46,746 nt of DNA from Pseudomonadota bacterium. GTDB taxonomy: Bacteria > Pseudomonadota > Alphaproteobacteria > Rhizobiales > Beijerinckiaceae. The stretch lies in assembly GCA_023423995.1 (NCBI GenBank), contig JAFAEL010000143.1:1-46746 (forward strand). Direction: 5' to 3'. The notes beneath the pieces are model-generated. The model did no database searches. It was not told where the DNA came from and saw nothing but the letters and a program-made list of their open reading frames with translations. Of this stretch, positions 32,567-40,548 are shown piece after piece. Both the position numbers and the translations under genes were made by a program. Position 1 is the first letter of the stretch. Each line of letters opens with the position of its first letter.

Positions 32567-33816
32567 CTGTCGGTGGTCGTGAGGGCCCGCCAGGTGACCG
32601 CGGCGGCCGCGATGGCGGCCGCGCGGAGTTCCGTCTCGGCGACCTTGTCGCGGGTGTCGGCTGCGGTCAGCACATGCCGGCAGTGGGAAGCAGGGTCGTC
32701 GAATCCCGCAACGAGGCGGAGCGCCGGGATGCCGTGTGCGGCGAAGTTGGCGTGGTCCGAATTGGCCATGAGCGGCAGGAACGTCCTCACCGGAATGCCG
32801 GCTTCCCGGGTGGCCGCTTCGACCAGCTCGGCCACCTGTGGAAAGCCGCTGCAGAGCGCAGTCAGGTTCGGCGAGCCGGCCACGGAATCGAGATTCACGT
32901 TCAGGGCCATCCGGCTCCTCTCGTCCGCGGGGAGCGTGTCGAGGTAGATGCGGGATCCGGTCAGCGCCCATTCCTCCGCGCTGAAGATCGCCACGCGCAG
33001 CGATCGCCTGAACTGGCCGGCATGGGGTGCGAGCGCCCGGGCGACCGCAAGCATGGCGGCGACGCCGCTCGCATTGTCGATGGCGCTCTCAGCAGGATCA
33101 TGGCCATCGATATGCGCGCTGAGCACGACGATCTCCGGCCCTCCGCCCGGCACGTCGAACAGGATGGTCTCTGTGGTCTCGGGCCGCTCTTCCGTGGCGA
33201 TGCGGATCCGGGCGCGCGCATGGCCGGTGCCCGTCCGGGCGAGGCGGGATGCCGCTTCCGGCGAGATGCCGAGGGCCGGGATGCCGTCCTCGTGCCCGCG
33301 GCCGGACGAGCCCGCGACCGCCCGGGTCGGGAGCGGGCCGGCAATCAGGAAGCCGACGGCCTCCGCCCGCTTGGCCGACTCGTACTTCAGACGCCGGTGC
33401 AGGTGCCCGGCGGCGAACATGTATTCATGCCGGACAAGCGCGATGCGGCCTGCGAGTTCGGGCGCGAGCGCGGCGAATTCCGCCTCCGTGCCGCGTCCCA
33501 CGGGCACGACCTCGGCCTCGATGCCGCCGGGCGGCGTCGGAACGCTGCGCAGCAGCGGGTAGCACGCGAGCTCGACCTCCTCGTCCCCGAGCAGATGCAG
33601 CGCGGCTTCCTGCGCGCTCCAGCCCTCGTAGGGCGTCGGAATCCGCATGGCGGGCTGCCCGGTCGCAGCCTCGCCGAGCCGGGCGACGAGCCCGAGCGCT
33701 CGACGCTCCGAGGGCGTTCCGGCGAGGCGGCCGCCGCAATCGCAAATGGCCTCGAATTCGGGCCGGAGCTGGCGATCCGACAGAATGGACGCCGCAAGCG
33801 CGTCGGGAAGGCTCAT
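32557..33816 (-). CDS. M28-family metallopeptidase with PA-like domain
   Basis: 419 residues. The N-terminal half (about 1-220) holds a PA-like insertion. The C-terminal half is the di-zinc M28 peptidase: His (LSAHIDGHDPA), Asp (SAIDNASGV), Glu-Glu (FSAEEWALTGS), Asp (NVNLDSVAG) and a final His (SHCRHVLTAADTRDK). Such enzymes remove N-terminal residues or cleave small peptides. No signal peptide is visible, although many M28 enzymes are secreted, so a cytoplasmic role on imported substrate is likely. The ATG overlaps the LysR stop by four bases, forming a two-gene unit divergent from an amino-acid ABC importer. Confidence 0.87.
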   Translation of the reverse strand: MSLPDALAASILSDRQLRPEFEAICDCGGRLAGTPSERRALGLVARLGEAATGQPAMRIPTPYEGWSAQEAALHLLGDEEVELACYPLLRSVPTPPGGIEAEVVPVGRGTEAEFAALAPELAGRIALVRHEYMFAAGHLHRRLKYESAKRAEAVGFLIAGPLPTRAVAGSSGRGHEDGIPALGISPEAASRLARTGTGHARARIRIATEERPETTETILFDVPGGGPEIVVLSAHIDGHDPAESAIDNASGVAAMLAVARALAPHAGQFRRSLRVAIFSAEEWALTGSRIYLDTLPADERSRMALNVNLDSVAGSPNLTALCSGFPQVAELVEAATREAGIPVRTFLPLMANSDHANFAAHGIPALRLVAGFDDPASHCRHVLTAADTRDKVAETELRAAAIAAAAVTWRALTTTDSLR

Positions 33817-34709
33817 GGACTCGACTCCAGAAGAAATGGGCGCAGCTGCCGGTCGACCTCCTCCGCGAAGGCGGCGGCGAGCAGCGACAGGCCGCGGGCC
33901 GGCTGCAGCATCGCGACCTCGTAGGGAAGCGTCGGCGCGAAGGGGCGGATGCAGAGCGTGTCGGAGGCCGCATTCGCCGCGCTGATCGGATCGGCGAGCG
34001 CGATGCCCACGCCCTCGCGGGCGAGATTGATCGAGATCACGAAGAACTCGCAATGCGCGACGATGCGGAGGCGCGAGCCGGCGGCTTCGAAGAGCTCGGC
34101 GAGGCGGGGCGTCGTGGCGTGTCCCGGCAGCATGCTGATCATGCCCACGCCGTCGAGCAGCGCCGGGGTCAGCACCTCGTGGCGGGCGAGAGGATGGTCC
34201 GAACGCAGGACCATGACGGTGGCGAACCGGTACCGTCGCATCACCTGGTCGCCGGCGTGAAAGGGTGGTTCCGCGATGCCTAATTCGAAGGCACGGGCTG
34301 CAAGAAGATCACGCACTTCCTGAGACGACCGATTTCGGAGCGTCAGCGTCACATCGGGTCGGCCCTGGCAAAAGGCCGCGACGATCCGGGGAAGCCAGGT
34401 GATGCCAGGGCTCGGGTTCGTCGCGACGGTCAGCGAACCACGCGCCGCCGCCCCGATGGCAGCCGCCGCGTCATCGAGCTGTCCGATTCCCGCCAGCGCC
34501 CGCACGGCTTCCGCCTTCAGGAGGGTCGCTTCCGAGGTGGGAACCACGTTCCGCCCCTCTCGGCGGAAAAGCGTGAAGCCGACCGTGCGCTCCAGCCGGG
34601 ACAGGGCGGCGCTGACGGCAGGTTGGGTGATGCCGAGCGCCCTCGCTGCGCCGGTCAGCGAACCGTGTTCGATCACGGCGACGAAGATCTCGACTTGGCG
34701 CAAATCCAT
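33813..34709 (-). CDS. LysR-family transcriptional regulator
   Basis: 298 residues. HTH (about 1-60): MDLRQVEIFVAVIEHGSLTG and TQPAVSAALSRLERTVGF. The effector domain (about 90-290) follows. It overlaps the M28 peptidase by four bases and is divergent from the polar amino-acid importer operon. A T-N11-A dyad overlaps its own start codon at 34708-34722, so it probably autoregulates and controls both directions. Confidence 0.9.
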   Translation of the reverse strand: MDLRQVEIFVAVIEHGSLTGAARALGITQPAVSAALSRLERTVGFTLFRREGRNVVPTSEATLLKAEAVRALAGIGQLDDAAAAIGAAARGSLTVATNPSPGITWLPRIVAAFCQGRPDVTLTLRNRSSQEVRDLLAARAFELGIAEPPFHAGDQVMRRYRFATVMVLRSDHPLARHEVLTPALLDGVGMISMLPGHATTPRLAELFEAAGSRLRIVAHCEFFVISINLAREGVGIALADPISAANAASDTLCIRPFAPTLPYEVAMLQPARGLSLLAAAFAEEVDRQLRPFLLESSP

Positions 34710-34722
34710 AAACGCCGATTAT
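34708..34722. promoter_or_regulatory. LysR-type T-N11-A box
   Basis: ATAA (34708-34711) and TTAT (34719-34722) form an inverted repeat with a seven-base spacer. This satisfies the T-N11-A consensus of LysR sites. It overlaps the LysR start codon in the 77-base divergent gap before the importer ATPase gene. Confidence 0.55.
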
Positions 34723-34786
34723 GCACACGCCCGGCCCCGCGTAGAGGGCGAAATTTGGGCATGACACTCGTAAGCCACCGTTTAGA

Positions 34787-35581
34787 ATGGCAGTCATCAG
34801 AAACAGTGATGGATCTATGGGAAACCCTTCCAGGCCGATCCTCGAAGCGAAGGCGATCGGCAAGAGCTTCGGCCAGACCCGCGTTCTGGACGCGGTCGAC
34901 CTCGAGCTGCGCGAGCGGGACGTGCTGTGCGTGATCGGGCCGAGCGGCTCAGGCAAGACGACGCTTCTACGCTGCATGGCGCTGCTGACCGAGCCGAGCG
35001 ATGGCTCCGTCACGATGCGGGACCAGGTGGTCTCGCGGCCGAGCCCCGATCGCGCTGTCGCCCGTGCCGCCCGCTCCGTGCGGGCCGAAATCGGGATGGT
35101 GTTCCAACACTTCAATCTGTGGCCGCACATGACGGTTCTGCAGAACGTCATCGAAGCGCCGGTGCGAGTTCGGGGCGTTGGCCGGGACGAGGCCATCGCG
35201 CTGGCCGAGGTGCTCCTTGGAAAGGTCGGCCTCGCCGACAAGCGCGACGTCTACCCCGCCCGCCTCTCCGGCGGGCAGCAGCAGCGGGTTGCGATCGCCC
35301 GCGCGCTCGCGATGCGCCCGGCCGTGCTTCTGTTCGACGAGCCGACCAGTGCCCTCGATCCCGAATTGCGGCGCGAGGTGCTTCTCGTGATGCGCGACCT
35401 CGCTGCAGAGGGCATGACCATGATGATCGTGACCCACGAGATGGGCTTCGCCGAGAAGGTCGGGAACCGGGTCGTCTTCATGGATGGCGGCCGGATCGTC
35501 GAGGAAGGCGAGCCGCGAGCCTTCTTCCGGGCACCTGGCACCGAACGCGCGCAGCGCTTCCTGGCCCAGTTCGAAGACTAA
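34787..35581 (+). CDS. Polar amino-acid ABC transporter ATP-binding protein
   Basis: 264 residues, GlnQ/HisP type. Walker [10 protein letters not shown]-loop [16 protein letters not shown], signature LSGGQQQR, Walker [14 protein letters not shown] and switch His in [11 protein letters not shown] are complete. A second in-frame ATG at 34817 ([12 protein letters not shown]) gives the usual family length and may be the true start. It energises import via the permease at 36430-37095. It is the first gene of a five-gene run and is divergent from the LysR gene. Confidence 0.9.
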   Translation: MAVIRNSDGSMGNPSRPILEAKAIGKSFGQTRVLDAVDLELRERDVLCVIGPSGSGKTTLLRCMALLTEPSDGSVTMRDQVVSRPSPDRAVARAARSVRAEIGMVFQHFNLWPHMTVLQNVIEAPVRVRGVGRDEAIALAEVLLGKVGLADKRDVYPARLSGGQQQRVAIARALAMRPAVLLFDEPTSALDPELRREVLLVMRDLAAEGMTMMIVTHEMGFAEKVGNRVVFMDGGRIVEEGEPRAFFRAPGTERAQRFLAQFED

Positions 35582-35607
35582 TTCACCGGAATCACACGGA
35601 GAGGACG

Positions 35608-36417
35608 ATGAAGAAGCATTTTGCGGGTCTTGTTGCCGGAGCCCTGTCCATTGCCGGTCTGCTCGGTGCCGCCGAGCCGGCCGCCGCGCAGCAGACGCAG
35701 TCACGGCTGCACGAAATCACCAAGGCGGGGAAGATCCGGGTCTGCACCTGGCCGACCTACTACTCCATCTCCTTCCGCAATCCCTCGACCGGCCAGCTCG
35801 AAGGCATCGATGCCGACCTGATGAAGGAGCTCGCCAACGACATGGGCGTGAAGCTCGAAGTCGTCGAGACCGGCTTCGGCACGTTCATCGCCGACCTTCA
35901 GGCCAACAAGTGCGACATCGGCATGTTCGGCGTCGGCGCCACGATGAAGCGGGCCCAGGCCGTCGAGTTCTCGAAGCCCTATCTCGTCACCAATGTCTAC
36001 GCCGTCATCAAGGAAGGCGGCCCGATCAAGCAGTGGAGCGACGTCGACAAGAAGGGCATCACGGCCGTCGTGACGCTCGGCTCCTACATCGAGCCCTTCA
36101 TGCGCGGCTACCTGAAGAACGCGACGCTGACCGCCGTCTCGCCGCCTGCCACCAGCCAGGCCGAGCTGATGTCGAACCGCGCCGACGTGATCATGAGCGA
36201 CTTCCCGACCGCCCTGCGCATGCAGAAGGAGTTTCCCGGGGTCACCTATCTGCTCCCGCCGGAGAAGCTCGCCGTGACCCCCTACGCCTATGTCGTGGCG
36301 CCGGGCGACCAGATGTGGCTGAACTACGTCAACCTGTTCGTCGACACCATCAAGCTCGACGGGCGCCTGGCGAAGTTCGCCGAGAAGAACGGCCTCGGGC
36401 CCATCGTCGCCCCCTAA
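35608..36417 (+). CDS. Polar amino-acid ABC transporter substrate-binding protein
   Basis: 269 residues. The signal peptide ends after EPAAA and the mature protein starts QQTQSRLHEITKAGKIRVCT. The type II binding fold of the His/Gln/Arg family (SBP_bac_3) shows GQLEGIDADLMKELANDMGV and ATMKRAQAVEFSKPYLVTN, with the Arg that usually holds the ligand carboxylate. GGAGAGGA precedes the ATG. The neighbouring M20 peptidase and ureohydrolase-like gene suggest a basic or N-acyl amino acid ligand. A strong hairpin lies 29 bases after its stop, inside the next gene. Confidence 0.9.
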   Translation: MKKHFAGLVAGALSIAGLLGAAEPAAAQQTQSRLHEITKAGKIRVCTWPTYYSISFRNPSTGQLEGIDADLMKELANDMGVKLEVVETGFGTFIADLQANKCDIGMFGVGATMKRAQAVEFSKPYLVTNVYAVIKEGGPIKQWSDVDKKGITAVVTLGSYIEPFMRGYLKNATLTAVSPPATSQAELMSNRADVIMSDFPTALRMQKEFPGVTYLLPPEKLAVTPYAYVVAPGDQMWLNYVNLFVDTIKLDGRLAKFAEKNGLGPIVAP

Positions 36418-36429
36418 GCGTCTCCATCC

Positions 36430-37095
36430 ATGAATACCTATCAGTTTCGCTGGGATATCATCCCAGCGAACCTCCCTTTCCTGCTGTCGGGGGTCCAGAC
36501 GACCCTCATCATCTCGGGGCTGACGCTCGTCTTCGCGACGCTCGGGGGACTTGTGCTGGCCGTCCTGGCCGGCTCGAGGCTCTGGCCGCTTCGGGCCGTC
36601 GCCAATGCGTTCGGCGAGGTCATCCGCAACACGCCCATCCTGGTCCAGCTCCTCTGGGTCTATTACGTGCTGCCGATCCTGCTCGGCATCCGGATGGACG
36701 CCTTCACGGCGTCCGTTCTCGGGCTCTCGATCTATTCCTCCGCCTTCATCGCCGAAGCTTTCCGTGCGGGCATCCAGGCCGTGCCGGTCGGTCACCGTGA
36801 AGCCGCGCAGGTGCTCGGCCTGACCCCGGGCCAGAGCTTCGTGCGCATCGTCATGCCCCAGGCTATCCGCCTCATCCTGCCGCCGCTCGCGGCGAATTTC
36901 GTGCAGCTGATCAAGTATTCGTCGCTCGCCGCCGTCATCTCGGTGGGAGAGGTGACGCGCCGCGGAATGGAGCTGTCGTCCTCCACCTTCCGTCCGCTCG
37001 AGATCTTCACCTTCATCGCCGTCATCTACTTCATCATCTGCTGGCCGCTCACGCAGTCGATCCGGGTTTGGGAGCGTCGCCTTGCTGCACGTTGA
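36430..37095 (+). CDS. Polar amino-acid ABC transporter permease
   Basis: 221 residues with about five transmembrane helices. The HisM/GlnP-type signature region is EAAQVLGLTPGQSFVRIVMPQAIRLILPPL, the EAA loop that docks to the ATPase. It is the only permease in the operon, so a homodimer is expected. It starts 12 bases after the binding-protein stop and overlaps the following M20 gene. Codons 6-14 contain an 11-base-pair inverted repeat (36446-36470) that may hinder its translation or end binding-protein transcripts. Confidence 0.9.
   Translation: MNTYQFRWDIIPANLPFLLSGVQTTLIISGLTLVFATLGGLVLAVLAGSRLWPLRAVANAFGEVIRNTPILVQLLWVYYVLPILLGIRMDAFTASVLGLSIYSSAFIAEAFRAGIQAVPVGHREAAQVLGLTPGQSFVRIVMPQAIRLILPPLAANFVQLIKYSSLAAVISVGEVTRRGMELSSSTFRPLEIFTFIAVIYFIICWPLTQSIRVWERRLAAR
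36446..36470 (+). repeat. 11-base perfect inverted repeat in the 5' end of the permease gene
   Basis: Arms TTCGCTGGGAT (36446-36456) and ATCCCAGCGAA (36460-36470) around the three-base loop ATC. It lies 29 bases after the binding-protein stop and 16 bases after the permease ATG begins. It is an unusually strong structure for coding sequence at a start region. Confidence 0.7.
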
Positions 37096-38344
37096 GGATC
37101 ACGCAGGACGCGGACCGATAGGCGAGAGCCGCCGCGACGCGGTTCTGGCCATCGCGCGCCGGCTGATCGCGGCGGCGTCGCCCAACCCTCCGGGCGACAC
37201 GCATGAGGTCGCCGAGGTTGCGGCCAACTGCATCCGGGAGAGCATCCCGACCGCCGAGGTGACGCTGCATCGCACCTCCGACATCGTGACGAACGTGGTC
37301 GCGCGTGTTCGCGGGCGCGGTCCCGGAAGGCGCGTCGTGTTCAACGGCCATCTCGACACCTACCCGCTGGGTGATCTCTCCGCCTGGACGACGGACCCGG
37401 CCGGCGAAGTCCGCGGCTCGCGCCTCTACGGCCGCGGGAGCGCGGACATGAAGGGCGGTATCGCGGCCAGCATGGTGGCGCTCGCGGCCCTTGCCGATCA
37501 TGCCGACAGCTGGTCCGGCGAAGCCGTCCTGACCTTGGGCGGCGACGAAGAGAGCATGGGGCCGCTCGGCACCAAGTGGCTGATGGACAACGTGCCCCAT
37601 GCCGTGGGCGACGCCGTCATCATCGGGGATGCGGGCTCGCCCAGCGTCCTGCGCTTCGGCGAGAAGGGCTTCATCTGGATCGAGATCACGGCGAGCGGCC
37701 GCCCGGCGCATGGCGCGCACGTGCATCTCGGGGACAATGCGATCGATCGGCTCCGCAAGGCGCTCGACCGGCTCGAGGGAGCTTTCGGCGCGCTCTCGGT
37801 CGAGGCGCCGGCGGCAGTCATTGAGGCGATTGCGCGGTCGAAGGCCATCTCCGAGCCGCTCGCGGGCAGCGGCGAAGCCGATACGCTCGGGCGGCTCACG
37901 GTGAATATCGGGACGATCTCGGGCGGGATCTCGCCGAACCTCGTGCCGGCCGATGCGAAGGCGGCGGCCGATATCCGCATTCCGGTCGGACTATCGCTGG
38001 AGGCCGTCGAGGAGGCGCTTGCCTCCGCTCTCAATGGACCCGGCATCGCCTACAGCGTCCAACGCCTTTTCGCGCCGAGCTTCACGCCGCCCGACCATCG
38101 GCTCGTCCGGTCCTGCGCGGCGGCGGCGGAGCAGGTCCTCGGCAGCCCGGTGGCGGTAAACATGCGGGTCGGCGGCTCCGACTCGCGCTGGTTCCGCATG
38201 GCGGGCCTCCCGACGATCGTATACGGGCCGACCCCGCACGGCATGGGCGGACCGGACGAGTATGTCGAGATCGACGAACTCGACCAGGTCGCGCGCGTCC
38301 ACGCGCTGACCGCCTTCGACATTCTGACAGCCCAGGAAGCATGA
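37082..38344 (+). CDS. M20-family metallopeptidase (ArgE/DapE-like)
   Basis: 420 residues. M20 metal and catalytic residues are visible: His (FNGHLDTYP), Asp (YGRGSADMKGG), Glu pair (GGDEESMGPLG), Asp (VIIGDAGSP) and C-terminal His (YGPTPHGMGG). The dimerisation domain contains SGRPAHGAHVHLG. Relatives deacylate N-acyl amino acids or cleave small peptides. The longest start is TTG at 37082, which overlaps the permease by 14 bases; no ATG or GTG is found at the beginning of the domain, so the start is uncertain. It follows the importer and overlaps the ureohydrolase-like gene by four bases, which suggests processing of the imported compound. Confidence 0.87.
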   Translation: MLHVEDHAGRGPIGESRRDAVLAIARRLIAAASPNPPGDTHEVAEVAANCIRESIPTAEVTLHRTSDIVTNVVARVRGRGPGRRVVFNGHLDTYPLGDLSAWTTDPAGEVRGSRLYGRGSADMKGGIAASMVALAALADHADSWSGEAVLTLGGDEESMGPLGTKWLMDNVPHAVGDAVIIGDAGSPSVLRFGEKGFIWIEITASGRPAHGAHVHLGDNAIDRLRKALDRLEGAFGALSVEAPAAVIEAIARSKAISEPLAGSGEADTLGRLTVNIGTISGGISPNLVPADAKAAADIRIPVGLSLEAVEEALASALNGPGIAYSVQRLFAPSFTPPDHRLVRSCAAAAEQVLGSPVAVNMRVGGSDSRWFRMAGLPTIVYGPTPHGMGGPDEYVEIDELDQVARVHALTAFDILTAQEA

Positions 38345-39270
38345 CGGCATCCCACTTCCACCCACCCGAGACCTTCATGGGCATCCCCGCCGGGATGCCC
38401 GGGCCAGGGAACCGCGTCGCCATTCTCGGCGTCCCCTTCGATTGCGGCACGCATCCCTTCCGGGTCGGCTCGCGACAGGGGCCGGCCCATGTGCGGCGCC
38501 AATCCGGCCTGATCCGGCGCTATCATCCCTCTCTCGCCGATATCGACGTGCCGGCCGTGCTCGGTGCGGTGGATTGCGGGGACGTCATCCTTACGCCCGG
38601 GCGGATCGACGACGCGCTTCCTCGCATCGAGGCAGCGGCCGGCGCCGTGCTGGATGCGGGTGCAGTACCGATCGGGATCGGCGGCGACGGCTCCGTCTCG
38701 CTCGGCCTGATGCGGGCTGCCGGCAAGCGCTATCCCGGCCTCGTCGCGCTCCATATCGACAGCCACACGGACGCATATCCTTACGAGCCCGACGACCAGT
38801 ACAACGCGGCGACGCAGTTCACGAACGCGGCCGAGGAGGGCTGCGTCGACGCCTCGCGGTCCTGGCATGTGGGCGTGCGCGGCTTCACCTATTGCGGTGG
38901 CGTCCTCGACCACGCGTCCCATCTCGGCTTCCGTGTGGTCACGGCCGAGACCCTGGTGCGGCGTGGCTTCACGCAGACGATGGCCGAGTTCCGCGACGCC
39001 GTGCGTGACCGGCCGCTCTATCTCTGCTGGGACATGGACGTCTTCGACCCCTCGGTCGCGCCCGGCGTCTGCACCCCGACCTGGGGCGGCCTGACGGCGC
39101 GGGAGGGGATCGAGCTCATTCGCACGCTGACCGACCTGAACATCGTGGCGATGGACTTCAACACGGTCAGCCCGCCGCAGGACGTCAACGACATGGCCGC
39201 CCATTTGTGCGCGCACATGATCATGGAAGGCATGATGCTGTTGACGCGGCAGTTCGGCCTCGTCGCCTAG
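38341..39270 (+). CDS. Arginase/agmatinase-fold protein with altered active site
   Basis: 309 residues that align along their length to agmatinase. Retained: Asp140, His142, Asp144 (HIDSHTDAYP) and Asp231, Asp233 (CWDMDVFDPS). Changed: the first manganese His of GGDH is Gly117 (GGDGS), the catalytic His of the DHGTMF-type loop is Ala156 (YNAATQF), and the guanidinium-binding Glu is Thr275 (DFNTVSPP). PGTGTP is PGVCTP. The protein may bind one metal but is unlikely to be a normal ureohydrolase; another C-N hydrolysis or a non-catalytic role is possible. ATG overlaps the M20 stop, making it the last gene of the amino-acid import operon. Its stop overlaps the convergent SGNH gene. Confidence 0.85.
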   Translation: MTASHFHPPETFMGIPAGMPGPGNRVAILGVPFDCGTHPFRVGSRQGPAHVRRQSGLIRRYHPSLADIDVPAVLGAVDCGDVILTPGRIDDALPRIEAAAGAVLDAGAVPIGIGGDGSVSLGLMRAAGKRYPGLVALHIDSHTDAYPYEPDDQYNAATQFTNAAEEGCVDASRSWHVGVRGFTYCGGVLDHASHLGFRVVTAETLVRRGFTQTMAEFRDAVRDRPLYLCWDMDVFDPSVAPGVCTPTWGGLTAREGIELIRTLTDLNIVAMDFNTVSPPQDVNDMAAHLCAHMIMEGMMLLTRQFGLVA

Positions 39271-40196
39271 CCGGACCTTCCGTCCGGTGCGGTCATCTCG
39301 GCAAGGCGCTGCCGTGATGCGGCAGCGTGGTCGTAGTCGTCGACCGGCACACGGCGGAGAAAGCGCTCGGCGATCTCGCCGATCACGATGTCCGGCCTAA
39401 CTTGCTCGATGAGCCGCCAATCGATCCGGGCAGACCAGACGAACTGGATCTCTCGGAAGGTCTCGGCCAGCATGCCGGTGAGTGCGAACGGGTCGTAGTG
39501 GGCGCAGGAATCGCCGAACAGCAGGACCCGGCGCGGATCGGCATCCGCCGCCTCGTTCCTGTAGACCGCGTGGCTGCCGCCAGTGGGCGGGCGTCGGCTC
39601 CGGCCCTCCCGATGGGCAGCAATGATTTCGTTCACCCAGCTCTGCCGAGCGCGCCGCGTCGTCGTGTACACCCGGACGGTCTCGGCCACGGGAGAGGTCA
39701 GCTTGGAGCCGAGATCGAGCGTCAACTCGAGATCTTGGAAGGTCCGCTCGAGAAGGTCTCTCTCCGGCCTCGCCGTGAGAGCCGCGCAGATGGCGTCGTA
39801 GCCGATCAGGGCGCCCCGGTAATTCCAGTGCGAATCGGTCCGATGATAGATATCCTCCTGCGCTGCGGCGGCCAGCGGCCCGGTGAGGTCGAGGAGGGCC
39901 TTCGCGCACGGAGACGACGCCATCCGCTTGGCGAGCCTCCGGCCCGGGGAGCGGCTCGGATCCAGCAGGGGCCTGGTGCAGCGATCAGGCATGACCGTCA
40001 GTTTTTCAGGCACGATCACCTGGAGAAAGCGGGCGCCGAGTGCCTCGCACCGTGCCGCCCGCCTCTCGATCAGACGCTGCCAGGCCCTGAGGCGCCACCA
40101 CCAGGCTGGACTGCGCTGGTAGAGCCCCAGGACTTCGTTGCTTCCTCCGATCAGGAAAAGCCAGCCGTCGCGGCCGACATGGACGAAATCAGTCAC
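39267..40196 (-). CDS. AlgJ/AlgX-like SGNH-domain protein (putative O-acetyltransferase or esterase)
   Basis: 309 residues. The N-terminal GRDGWLFLIGGSNEV and the catalytic pieces D-S-H-W (Asp121, His123 in YHRTDSHWNYRGA) and Gly228-Asp-Ser230 (LLFGDSCAHYD) match the DHHW/AlgX SGNH group that acetylates or deacetylates exopolysaccharides. No signal peptide or membrane helix is visible, although family members normally act in the periplasm, so either a leader is lacking or the substrate is cytoplasmic. No polysaccharide genes are nearby. It is convergent with the ureohydrolase-like gene, sharing a CTAG. Confidence 0.8.
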   Translation of the reverse strand: MTDFVHVGRDGWLFLIGGSNEVLGLYQRSPAWWWRLRAWQRLIERRAARCEALGARFLQVIVPEKLTVMPDRCTRPLLDPSRSPGRRLAKRMASSPCAKALLDLTGPLAAAAQEDIYHRTDSHWNYRGALIGYDAICAALTARPERDLLERTFQDLELTLDLGSKLTSPVAETVRVYTTTRRARQSWVNEIIAAHREGRSRRPPTGGSHAVYRNEAADADPRRVLLFGDSCAHYDPFALTGMLAETFREIQFVWSARIDWRLIEQVRPDIVIGEIAERFLRRVPVDDYDHAAASRQRLAEMTAPDGRSG

Positions 40197-40548
40197 GCCC
40201 GCCTCTAGCGCCTGAGGCCACTGTTTGGTGCTGCGCCCGCGGCCTGACGATCTCTCACTCGGGCTCCTTCCGACCCCGCAGCTTCAGCCGTAGCGCCGCA
40301 AGTCATGCGATGGGCCTACATCCAATGGCCGCCCTCTTCCAGAACAGCATCGGAATGACTCCCGCTCAGGCGAGCTGAAGGCGCACTCTCGACCGCCAGG
40401 AACAGAGGTACTGACGCAGCCCCCCTAGGCGGCGCTCATGCACCGTGGTCGCCGGGTTGCACTGCTCGCACGTTTTCTCGCGAGGACACGGCGTCCGGCA
40501 GTCTTCGATCACGCTCATGGGCGTGGTCGAAGGTTCTGCAGCGCCGGA
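40197..40548. other. 352-base intergenic region
   Basis: The gap lies upstream of the SGNH gene and downstream of the Hsp70-like gene, both minus strand. Except for the hairpin at 40503-40532 I see no gene, tRNA fold or repeat. Small frames on both strands lack recognisable domains. The promoter of the SGNH gene is probably here. Confidence 0.5.
40503..40532 (-). terminator. Strong hairpin downstream of the Hsp70-like gene
   Basis: 12-base arms CTTCGATCACGC and GCGTGGTCGAAG pair around TCATGG with one mismatch on the minus transcript (a wobble on the plus). It begins 16 bases after the Hsp70-like stop. No T-tract is present, so Rho-independent termination is only likely, not certain. Confidence 0.5.
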
